The notes under the pieces: model-generated | What the model saw: only the letters and a program-made list of their open reading frames with translations | Databases searched by the model: none | What the model was told of the DNA's origin: nothing | Program-made: the position numbers and the translations under genes | From: CAZWDO01 sp964632485 [NCBI: uncultured bacterium] | GTDB lineage: Bacteria; JAGOEH01 | Length of the DNA stretch: 23,246 bases | Assembly: GCA_964632485.1 (NCBI GenBank) | Contig: CAZWDO010000034.1 | Location: 5,221 to 28,466 of the forward strand | Reading direction: 5' to 3' | Shown: positions 1 to 6,889 of the stretch, piece by piece | How positions within the stretch are numbered: position 1 is the first letter of the stretch | Layout of the letters: each line of letters begins with the position of its first letter

Positions 1-971
1 TTAGGGAATAAAACACAGCCGGAACATCCCTCCAAACCGGCAGAAGCGGCTGTTTCAATCCTTGTTTTACTGGATTAGGGAATAAAACCCGCTCACTGCG
101 ATACCGGTGAGCGAGTTAATCGCGGTTTCAATCCTTGTTTTACTGGATTAGGGAATAAAACATTGGCAGAAAGCCTACGGCTGGGATGACCTCGACGACG
201 TTTCAATCCTTGTTTTACTGGATTAGGGAATAAAACTTCCTCGCACTTGTGGAATCTTATCACCATTCCGAGTTTCAATCCTTGTTTTACTGGATTAGGG
301 AATAAAACAAGGAACGAATGATGGCGCGGATGATGACCACAGCTGTTTCAATCCTTGTTTTACTGGATTAGGGAATAAAACGCCACCGATATTGTAGAAA
401 CTACCATCGTAGATGCGAGTTTCAATCCTTGTTTTACTGGATTAGGGAATAAAACGTACCATGCGTCGTAGCCATCGTACGGCGTAGAAAACGTTTCAAT
501 CCTTGTTTTACTGGATTAGGGAATAAAACCCGGAGGCAACCGTGTCATCTGATGTTTCCACTCCATGTTTCAATCCTTGTTTTACTGGATTAGGGAATAA
601 AACCCGTTGACGCTATAGTGTCGCTGGCCCAGCCATAAATGGGTTTCAATCCTTGTTTTACTGGATTAGGGAATAAAACGAGATGATCGGCTCCATGTCC
701 ACGGGATCATCCGCGAGGTTTCAATCCTTGTTTTACTGGATTAGGGAATAAAACCATGCCAGCCATCTGGCGCTAAGCCTCGTGGATCGGGTTTCAATCC
801 TTGTTTTACTGGATTAGGGAATAAAACTACTCGCCGATCCCGCGACACTGGACGAACTCGCGGTTTCAATCCTTGTTTTACTGGATTAGGGAATAAAACG
901 CATGTTGCCTCCTATTCCATAATTTCATAGACTTGTTTCAATCCTTGTTTTACTGGATTAGGGAATAAAAC
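1..971 (-). CRISPR. Type I-B CRISPR array, 13 complete spacers
   Basis: A 37-nt repeat (plus strand begins GTTTCAATCC and ends GGGAATAAAAC) occurs at 52, 125, 200, 272, 345, 419, 493, 567, 643, 718, 791, 863 and 935, plus a truncated copy at 1-14 cut by the window edge, so the array continues to the left. The copies I compared are identical. Spacers are 35-39 nt and all different. On the minus strand the repeat ends in ATTGAAAC, the usual 8-nt crRNA 5' handle of type I systems. Transcription is therefore inferred to run leftward from the leader at 972-1173, with the newest spacer at 900-934. The array lies downstream of cas1-cas2-cas4 on the same strand. Confidence 0.98.
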
Positions 972-1110
972 TGAGATTTTTTGTACCTAATTGTTTTTCA
1001 ACTGGTTCAATAATATTTTCTCCTGTTGAATTATAAATATTCAGGTTCCAATTCCAATTTTTTTCTTGACATTCTTTCTTGGTTGCGTAATTTTTTTCTG
1101 TATTAATCAT
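958..1110 (-). CDS. Small ORF inside the leader, ending in the first repeat
   Basis: Reading the minus strand, an ATG at 1110-1108 is preceded by GGAGAG three bases upstream, a good ribosome binding site. It opens a 50-residue frame rich in Asn, Lys and Glu (begins MINTEKNYATKK). The frame leaves the leader at residue 46 and stops at a TAA inside the first CRISPR repeat (960-958). I do not recognise a family. It could be a genuine leader peptide, the 5' end of a gene truncated where the array lies, or chance in AT-rich DNA. The RBS and hydrophilic, coding-like composition favour something real, but length alone gives little support. Confidence 0.3.
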   Translation of the reverse strand: MINTEKNYATKKECQEKNWNWNLNIYNSTGENIIEPVEKQLGTKNLSFIP

Positions 1111-1173
1111 ACTCTCCACTAACTAATTAGCTACATTAAACGTTTAATTTTTCCTGAAATCGACAGGAAGATT
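972..1173 (-). promoter_or_regulatory. CRISPR leader region between cas4 and the array
   Basis: This 202-bp AT-rich stretch separates the cas4 stop from the first repeat and is on the leader side according to the ATTGAAAC handle orientation. It contains a 12-bp perfect palindrome TTAAACGTTTAA (1136-1147), an 8-bp palindrome CTAATTAG (1123-1130), and a hairpin with arms TTCCTG (1151-1156) and CAGGAA (1164-1169). The hairpin has no T-run on the minus strand, so it is not an obvious terminator. The palindromes could bind a regulator or serve leader-specific adaptation; this is inference. The array-proximal part is also occupied by a small open frame listed separately. Confidence 0.7.
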
Positions 1174-1770
1174 CTAAGAAATGCACAGGTTATGGAAACA
1201 GCAATCCGGGCAACTTTTACGATGCCGCGTTGCTTTTGGGAAATACCCTGCGCCAATTATTCGCTGCGCATCCCGTACTGATTCCAGAACCAACTGTTTA
1301 TGTTCTTCCGCAATAGGATATTGCATCAACCGGTTATGATCTCTTACATATACTATATAACAGAAATCCACATTTGTCAAGTAGTTTTTTTCGATCAGCA
1401 ACGAATACAGTACATTTTGATAAAACTGAGTTTGGAACCGGGTTTTATAAAAGGCGAATTTATAATCAAGAGAACACATCTTTCCTCCTTTAAAATAAAG
1501 TAGATCGTCAATAATACCGCTGACTCCCAATTCTGCATTCGAGAGATAAACATTCCGTTCCAGTTTTATCACCCCGATTTTTCGACGCAGATACACCGGT
1601 TGAAGCGCTTTCTTTTCATGGATATCGCGCCCTATCATTACTTTAATCCGTTTTTCCTCATGCTGTCGAAGTTTCAGACACTCCATAAAATAAATGAAGC
1701 GCGGACAATACCAGTATTCAATCATAGTGGATACCGGGATGAGTATCTTGTTTTCATTAAAGGAAATCAT
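1174..1770 (-). CDS. cas4: CRISPR-associated exonuclease Cas4
   Basis: 198 residues, the normal Cas4 length. Cas4 is a RecB-like nuclease with an iron-sulphur cluster that trims prespacers and helps select the PAM with Cas1-Cas2. Visible motifs, in order: Cys22 (YCPR), a GRDIHE motif with His51, GIID with Asp88, LDYK with Asp102 and Lys104, and a QxxxY motif (Gln118, Tyr122). A C-terminal cysteine cluster follows (Cys187, Cys190/191, Cys196). Together with Cys22 these give the four cluster ligands, so the protein looks active. It is the last gene of cas1-cas2-cas4, 15 bp after cas2, and its stop lies about 200 bp before the array. No clear Shine-Dalgarno sequence precedes the ATG, so translation may be coupled to cas2. 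Confidence 0.95.
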   Translation of the reverse strand: MISFNENKILIPVSTMIEYWYCPRFIYFMECLKLRQHEEKRIKVMIGRDIHEKKALQPVYLRRKIGVIKLERNVYLSNAELGVSGIIDDLLYFKGGKMCSLDYKFAFYKTRFQTQFYQNVLYSLLIEKNYLTNVDFCYIVYVRDHNRLMQYPIAEEHKQLVLESVRDAQRIIGAGYFPKATRHRKSCPDCCFHNLCIS

Positions 1771-1785
1771 GATCTGTTACCGATT

Positions 1786-2088
1786 TTACAAAAAAAGTTC
1801 CCGTTTTCGGTTCGCTACTAGATCCTTGTCAAATCCTTGCCCAATCAGAGTTACTGCGTTGTAATCTTTGTCACACATGGGGAAAATATAAACGCTATCC
1901 ACTTTTTCCTCAATCAGGTTCCGTGAAAAAAGGATCAACTCATCAAGACGATTGGATTCAAGCGCGCCGCAGAATACGGATTTCTGGATGCGCATCAATC
2001 CGAATCGTTGAATCTGTTTGGCAATTTTTTGACGTCGCCGGTCACCATTTGGTGAGCTTTCAATATCATATAGCACCCATGCGTTCAT
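1786..2088 (-). CDS. cas2: CRISPR-associated protein Cas2
   Basis: 100 residues from the ATG at 2088-2086; a longer frame begins at 2127. The shorter start is chosen because GGAGGG lies just upstream and because the protein then begins MNAWVLYDIE, matching the family's first beta strand with the conserved Asp8. Cas2 dimers bridge two Cas1 dimers in the spacer integration complex. The start overlaps the cas1 stop as ATGA (2088-2085), the classic arrangement for coupled translation. Ferredoxin-like Cas2 features are visible: basic helix RRRQKIAKQIQRFG and the strand with KSVFCG. The gene appears complete. Confidence 0.95.
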   Translation of the reverse strand: MNAWVLYDIESSPNGDRRRQKIAKQIQRFGLMRIQKSVFCGALESNRLDELILFSRNLIEEKVDSVYIFPMCDKDYNAVTLIGQGFDKDLVANRKRELFL

Positions 2089-3065
2089 TTTCCCTCCTCG
2101 ATGAGTGAGTTGGCAAAACGATGGCAAAACGCCTGAATAGTCTGCCGTCGTTTCATGTTTTTACTACCGTAGTGAACAATTTTATCCAAATATTCATTGA
2201 ATGCGGTGAAAAGCTCTTTTTTACCCTCCTGATTGAGGCTGTAGCCCTTGGGTATTTCTCTCACCATGTGATTGGCAATTTTCTTTTGGCTGAATAGATG
2301 AAACACGCAGATATCGGCATAAATACGGAAATTTTCGATAATATCATATACCAGGGATGGCTTGTTGTAATTGTCCGTGTGAATGAACCCGATATAGGGA
2401 TCGAGGCCGGCGATGATACAAGCCCGTTCAACCATTGCATAGAGTATTCCATACGCATAATTGATAAAAGCGTTAAAGGGGTCTTTAGCGGGTTGGCGGG
2501 ATCGACCCTCGAAATGATATCGCTCTGGGATACTCATGGCCAGAGCTTTGAAATATGAATTGGAAGCGCTGCCTTCCAATCCCTGGATCGTTCCTCGTGT
2601 ATCATCAAGTGTTTTTTCTTTGATCTCGATCAGTTTTTCACGATTGATGACAATAGCATGAGCGAATCCGGAAAGAGTATCTGCCAGCGCGGGTCGATTT
2701 TTAGCCAAATCCTGAATAAAATTAATCTGATTGAGAAGCTTGCTTGCGATCCAGTCGAGCGCAATTGCCAAGCCTTGTTCTGTTTGATACAGTTCCAATT
2801 GTCGGCGGCGGATTGCGGCGATTGATCCGAAGCGTGCCAGCCAGAAACGACCGATCACATCGCCGTTGTCCTGGATCAGTATCAAGTCAATATTATTTTC
2901 CAGGCAGGTTTTAATGGCATCCGTGCTGATCGCCGCGTGAGTGGTTATAATCACTCGTTCGACACGGGATGGGGCGATTGTGGTTTTGTCCTCTCGGTTG
3001 CTGACCTGAAAAATCCCGTCATGCAAGGAAATATAGCTGCCCGGCGTTGTAATAATTAAATCCAT
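2085..3065 (-). CDS. cas1: CRISPR-associated endonuclease Cas1
   Basis: 326 residues from the ATG at 3065-3063. A TTG at 3083 would add six residues, but AAGGA sits 8 nt upstream of the ATG and inside that extension, and Cas1 proteins of this group typically begin MDL..TTPGSY as here. Cas1 is the metal-dependent integrase that inserts spacers. The catalytic residues are visible: Glu164 in QGLEG, His229 in GFIHTD, and Asp241/Glu244 in VYDIIE. This is the first gene of cas1-cas2-cas4 and is divergent from cas8b. Length and motifs indicate an intact enzyme of the type I-B clade. Confidence 0.97.
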   Translation of the reverse strand: MDLIITTPGSYISLHDGIFQVSNREDKTTIAPSRVERVIITTHAAISTDAIKTCLENNIDLILIQDNGDVIGRFWLARFGSIAAIRRRQLELYQTEQGLAIALDWIASKLLNQINFIQDLAKNRPALADTLSGFAHAIVINREKLIEIKEKTLDDTRGTIQGLEGSASNSYFKALAMSIPERYHFEGRSRQPAKDPFNAFINYAYGILYAMVERACIIAGLDPYIGFIHTDNYNKPSLVYDIIENFRIYADICVFHLFSQKKIANHMVREIPKGYSLNQEGKKELFTAFNEYLDKIVHYGSKNMKRRQTIQAFCHRFANSLIEEGK

Positions 3066-3083
3066 AAAAAAAATCCTTGACAA

Positions 3084-3112
3084 ATTATATTTTTAGCCGT
3101 ATAGTATGGTAA
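3084..3112 (-). promoter_or_regulatory. Candidate promoter for cas1-cas2-cas4
   Basis: On the minus strand, TTACCA (3112-3107), a 17-bp spacer, and TATAAT (3089-3084) precede the cas1 RBS by a short distance. The -10 is perfect and the -35 matches at 4 of 6 positions. It lies in the 213-bp divergent region between cas1 and cas8b; I found no equally good plus-strand promoter for cas8b there. Confidence 0.4.
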
Positions 3113-3278
3113 TCTTTTCATATAATCGGCAACTCTGAGCGTAAACTAAAGGTTTTTATGATTTTATCGTTTAATTTAGCGATTGGATCGAATTTTATCT
3201 TGATTCGCATATCAACCAATGGCGGTAATGGGAATATGAAAAAATTATTCGCGTAAGCTTAACGCTGAGGAGGATATT

Positions 3279-5180
3279 ATGATTGAGGCGCTTTATCAAA
3301 TCGGGAAGATTCTGCCTGGGGATGGATTGTTAGCGCAATGGGTGGATGAAATTGATTGTAAACGATATCTCCATGTTCTTAAAATAATGTTTAATTACGA
3401 TAAAATCGAAAATATTCACTATGCAGGTATTGAATTAGAAAAAAACTCACCTGAGCGAAAAATGAAATATTTATATAAGCAGTCCAAGGGAAATATAGTC
3501 AATCCAACGCCTACTACTTTGGTTACAGAACTTAAAAAAACGCTTTGCAATAAAAAACGGTTTTTTCAAAGTTTTATTAAAATTCATAAAAACCAGTTCT
3601 CCGAAACTTCAATTAAATTTCATCATTCTCTGCAAAAATGTGTGGAAGAAAATGAGGACTTAATTTTTCAAGAAATTTTAGAGGTCTGTAAAACTGATGG
3701 GCTCATTCAGGCCAAAGGCGACGACTGGGTATTTCGTGAGGGAGGGGTCATCTCCCTTGGATTCTGTCGAAATGGAGAGAGGGAGTATGTCGGAGATATT
3801 TCTCATTTTACGGATTATCTCCTTGATGCGGAAAGCATTTATCGATCCTATTACAAGTGTTATAATGTGGAAAGCCGTTCATCGGACAAGTTCTGCTATG
3901 TGTGCCGGAAACAGGTTCCCGAGGTGTGGGGCTTTGTCAATACTTTCAACTTTTATACGGTCGATAAACCGGGCATGGTGACCGGGGGATTTGATCAAAA
4001 ACGGGCGTGGCGCAATTATCCGGTCTGTCCCCAATGTTCCGCGACGCTGCTGAAGGCGCGAAAGTATATCGACGCCCATCTGAGTCGCCGGTTTTGCGGA
4101 TTCAATTATTATATCGTCCCGCAATTGATAGCGCCGGATGATGAATTGTTAACGTCAGTTTTAAATGATATAATTGAATCTATACCAAGTTTCTCAACGA
4201 GTGGAAAAGAAGCGATGCTGATTCAACAAAGCGAAGAAGAAGTATTGGAGGTTTTGGCGCGGGAATCAAATGCGGTGAATTTTCATTTTGTCTTTTACGA
4301 AACGCATCAAAGCGAATTTAAAATATTGTTGTATTTGCAGGATATCGCTCCATCACGATTGGCGCGGTTGTTGAACGTGAAATCGTTAGTCGATAAAACT
4401 CATTATGCCGGTAATGTTTTCGGTCAATTTGAAGAAAAATTCAACAGCGCGGATTCTCCCCCTCAATTTAAGTTTTCATTTGGGTTGTTGAGGAATTTTT
4501 TTCCGAATAGCCGATTTGAAGGCGATTTTAATGCGCTTTTTCTGGAATTAGTCAATAACATTTTTATAGGGAAAAAAATTGACGCCACTGTTTTTTTTCA
4601 GCGTTTCATGCAGCGAATCCGACAAGCTTTTCTCAATGGGTCCGGCATCGGTTATCAAATTTGTACTGTTCAAGCGTATAAAATATTGTTGTATGTTTAT
4701 GAGATCGACCAGTTAATTTTTATCCAGGGAGGAAAAATGGAGTCTGCGGTCCCGTTTGACGAATTTTTTGCAAGCCAGAAATTACTGGATGATTCCGCTC
4801 AGCGGGCGGTTTTTCTATTGGGCGTTCTGGCGCAGAAGCTGTTGCGCATTCAGTATCAGCAAAGCCGGAGCGCTCCCTTTCGCGCCCGGTTGAATGGACT
4901 GAAAATCGATGCGCGCGTAGTAAGGCGCTTGCTGCCGGAACTTATCAATAAGCTTGAGGAATATAAGAAAAACTATTATCATGAACTCGAATCCGCGATC
5001 AGCCGCTATCTGCTCCATGCCCGTCTGGAACGTTTCAGCGTTACGGAATTGAGTTTCTATTTTACGTTGGGCATGTCGCTGTCCGGTGAATTTAAATTTG
5101 CCAAAGAAACACACGATATAAACGAAAATTCTCATCCATCAGTTCCTGAACAATTATCCCTGGAGGTACTCAATGACTGA
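3279..5180 (+). CDS. cas8b: Type I-B Cascade large subunit Cas8b (Csh1/TM1802 family)
   Basis: 633 residues, preceded by GAGGAGG 6 nt before the ATG. Cas8b is the large Cascade subunit that recognises the PAM and recruits Cas3. A zinc-binding pair typical of the Csh1/TM1802 family is visible: CYVC (Cys206, Cys209) and CPQC (Cys250, Cys253). It is first in the plus-strand operon cas8b-cas7-cas5-cas3, and its stop overlaps the cas7 start by 8 bp. Family assignment rests on the zinc motif, length and position, because this subunit is poorly conserved. Base composition is patchy: roughly the first 400 bp and about 4140-4620 are much richer in A+T than the rest of the operon. Confidence 0.88.
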   Translation: MIEALYQIGKILPGDGLLAQWVDEIDCKRYLHVLKIMFNYDKIENIHYAGIELEKNSPERKMKYLYKQSKGNIVNPTPTTLVTELKKTLCNKKRFFQSFIKIHKNQFSETSIKFHHSLQKCVEENEDLIFQEILEVCKTDGLIQAKGDDWVFREGGVISLGFCRNGEREYVGDISHFTDYLLDAESIYRSYYKCYNVESRSSDKFCYVCRKQVPEVWGFVNTFNFYTVDKPGMVTGGFDQKRAWRNYPVCPQCSATLLKARKYIDAHLSRRFCGFNYYIVPQLIAPDDELLTSVLNDIIESIPSFSTSGKEAMLIQQSEEEVLEVLARESNAVNFHFVFYETHQSEFKILLYLQDIAPSRLARLLNVKSLVDKTHYAGNVFGQFEEKFNSADSPPQFKFSFGLLRNFFPNSRFEGDFNALFLELVNNIFIGKKIDATVFFQRFMQRIRQAFLNGSGIGYQICTVQAYKILLYVYEIDQLIFIQGGKMESAVPFDEFFASQKLLDDSAQRAVFLLGVLAQKLLRIQYQQSRSAPFRARLNGLKIDARVVRRLLPELINKLEEYKKNYYHELESAISRYLLHARLERFSVTELSFYFTLGMSLSGEFKFAKETHDINENSHPSVPEQLSLEVLND

Positions 5181-6129
5181 CCTGAATACTCGACATGAAA
5201 TTCTGTTCATTTACGATATAACGGACGCCAATCCCAACGGCGATCCACTGGATGGCAATAAACCCCGCATCGATGAGGAAACGCGCATTAATATTGTTAC
5301 GGATGTACGGCTGAAACGCACGGCGCGCGACTATCTTCATGAATATAAAGGGTATGATGGATTGGGTGAAAAAGATATTTTTATCCGCGAAATAGCCATG
5401 GAATCCGGCAATCCGGAAGCGGGCATCCAGGATGGTAAAACCCGCGCCAAGGATTTTAAGGGCAAGGATGATATCCTGAAAAAGTGTATCGATGTGCGGC
5501 TTTTCGGAGGCGTGATCCCGCTTGAAGGGAAAAAGAGTAAAAAAAATAAAAGCGATGATGATGATAGCGTCGAATCAGGCGAGAAAAGTTATACCTTCAC
5601 CGGTCCGGTACAGTTCAAAATGGGACGCTCCCTGCATCCGGTAGAAATGCTCTATATCAAAGGCACCGGCGCTTTTGCATCAAAACCTGGGAATACGCAG
5701 AAAACGTTTCGTGAAGAATATATTTTGCCCTATTCCTGTATCGCGTTTCACGGTATTGCCAATGAAAAGGCTGCCATAGCCACTGGCCTGACCCGGGCCG
5801 ATCTCGATCTGTTGATGGAGGCGCTGTGGATGGGCACTAAAAATCTGATCAGCCGCTCCAAATTCGGCCAGGCGCCTCGTTTCCTGCTGCGAGTGGAATA
5901 TCAGGAATCGGGCTTTTTCCTGGGCGATCTGGATAAACTGATTTCGTTGTCTGGTGTTGAAAATCCGCTGGCTATCCGTTCCACGGCTGACTACCGTTTC
6001 GATCTTTCCCAATTGATCACGATCCTCGATGCAAATCGGAATCGCATTAAAAATGTCCGGTATAAAAACGATGCTCTGCTGAAAATGTCGTCTTCCATTC
6101 CCGACTGGTGGCAAGAGTTCGGGTTTTAA
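5173..6129 (+). CDS. cas7: Type I-B Cascade backbone subunit Cas7 (Csh2)
   Basis: 318 residues with GGAGG 8 nt before the ATG. Cas7 polymerises along the crRNA to form the Cascade backbone. The N-terminus shows the hallmark of the Csh2/Cst2-type RAMP fold: YDITDANPNGDPL (14-26) followed by PRIDEETRINIVTDVRLKR. The centre has FTGPVQFKMGRSLHPVE, and a lysine/aspartate-rich insertion near residues 117-135 is probably a flexible loop. It overlaps cas8b by 8 bp and is followed 12 bp later by cas5. It appears complete. Confidence 0.96.
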   Translation: MTDLNTRHEILFIYDITDANPNGDPLDGNKPRIDEETRINIVTDVRLKRTARDYLHEYKGYDGLGEKDIFIREIAMESGNPEAGIQDGKTRAKDFKGKDDILKKCIDVRLFGGVIPLEGKKSKKNKSDDDDSVESGEKSYTFTGPVQFKMGRSLHPVEMLYIKGTGAFASKPGNTQKTFREEYILPYSCIAFHGIANEKAAIATGLTRADLDLLMEALWMGTKNLISRSKFGQAPRFLLRVEYQESGFFLGDLDKLISLSGVENPLAIRSTADYRFDLSQLITILDANRNRIKNVRYKNDALLKMSSSIPDWWQEFGF

Positions 6130-6141
6130 AGGGGATTATCC

Positions 6142-6879
6142 ATGAAAATCGTCGTCGTCGATCTTTACGGAGATTACGGACATTTCAAAGTACCCTATAC
6201 CACTACATCGCCTCTGACATTTCCGGTTCCGCCGAAATCGGCATTGATGGGTATGATCGGCGCTGTGTTCGGGTATGATAAAACGGAATATCTGCATCGC
6301 CTTGCACAACATGAATGGCGATGCGCGATTCAATTGCTGAAACCCGTCAAAAAAATGCATATCAGCGAAAATCTGCTTCATACCAAAAATGTCAGGCATT
6401 TCGCGCGCATGGATCCACATAAAGCGCCCCATTCGCCCACACGGATCGAATTTCTGAAAGATGCCGCTTATCGGATATTTGTTCATTGCAGCGATCAGCA
6501 TGAACTGGAACGTCTCAGCCATGCCCTTGAAACCCGAACCCATGTCTATACGCTTTCCCTGGGACTCTCTGAATGCTTGTTGAATTATCAATGGAGAGGT
6601 ATGGCTGACGGGGTTGAAGTTACCGGCGGGGGGCAATGGATTCCTCTGCATTCGATTCTTCCTTTGAACCGGATATCGTCCCGTGAGGATATCGCTTTAT
6701 TCAATCCCACTTCGCGCTTTCAACGCGTCCATCTGCCCGTCGAACTTTCTCCCGATCGGATACTGCTTAGTTCGGAGTTTTTTCTGATCGAAACCAACGG
6801 TGGAGCGATCGAGGCGCGCAACCTGAACTATTATCAATTGCAACTGGGACAACAACCGTTGAATATCGTTTTGTTTTGA
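6142..6879 (+). CDS. cas5: Type I-B Cascade subunit Cas5
   Basis: 245 residues; AAAGGGG precedes the ATG. Cas5 caps the 5' handle of the crRNA in Cascade. The N-terminal RAMP strand is recognisable (VVDLYGDYGHFKVPY), followed by the family motif TFPVPPKSALMGMIGAVFG (residues 28-46), in which the P-P/S-x-L-x-G-x-I-G pattern is diagnostic. It sits between cas7 (12-bp gap) and cas3 (10-bp gap) in the same operon, as expected for type I-B. There is no sign of truncation. Confidence 0.95.
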   Translation: MKIVVVDLYGDYGHFKVPYTTTSPLTFPVPPKSALMGMIGAVFGYDKTEYLHRLAQHEWRCAIQLLKPVKKMHISENLLHTKNVRHFARMDPHKAPHSPTRIEFLKDAAYRIFVHCSDQHELERLSHALETRTHVYTLSLGLSECLLNYQWRGMADGVEVTGGGQWIPLHSILPLNRISSREDIALFNPTSRFQRVHLPVELSPDRILLSSEFFLIETNGGAIEARNLNYYQLQLGQQPLNIVLF

Positions 6880-6889
6880 CGGTTATAAC

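Noticed and set aside
93-278. Open frame of 61 codons on the minus strand
   Set aside because: It lies entirely in the CRISPR array and its protein repeats the translated repeat sequence.
1005-1042. Possible degenerate CRISPR repeat about one spacer length beyond the last repeat
   Set aside because: Only loose similarity (GTTCAAT and some T/A blocks), not convincing, and this is the leader side where degenerate repeats are not expected.
2089-2127. N-terminal extension of cas2
   Set aside because: It lies within cas1, lacks family similarity, and the ATG at 2088 has GGAGGG and the conserved first strand.
3066-3083. Upstream TTG start for cas1
   Set aside because: The RBS for the ATG at 3065 lies inside this extension and the family N-terminus fits the shorter form.
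3113-3278. creTA-like RNA toxin-antitoxin between cas1 and cas8b
   Set aside because: I looked for a partial repeat or mini-ORF with rare Arg codons as described in other type I-B loci and saw no convincing match.
6136-6651. Long minus-strand open frame opposite cas5
   Set aside because: Shadow of cas5; composition without family similarity.
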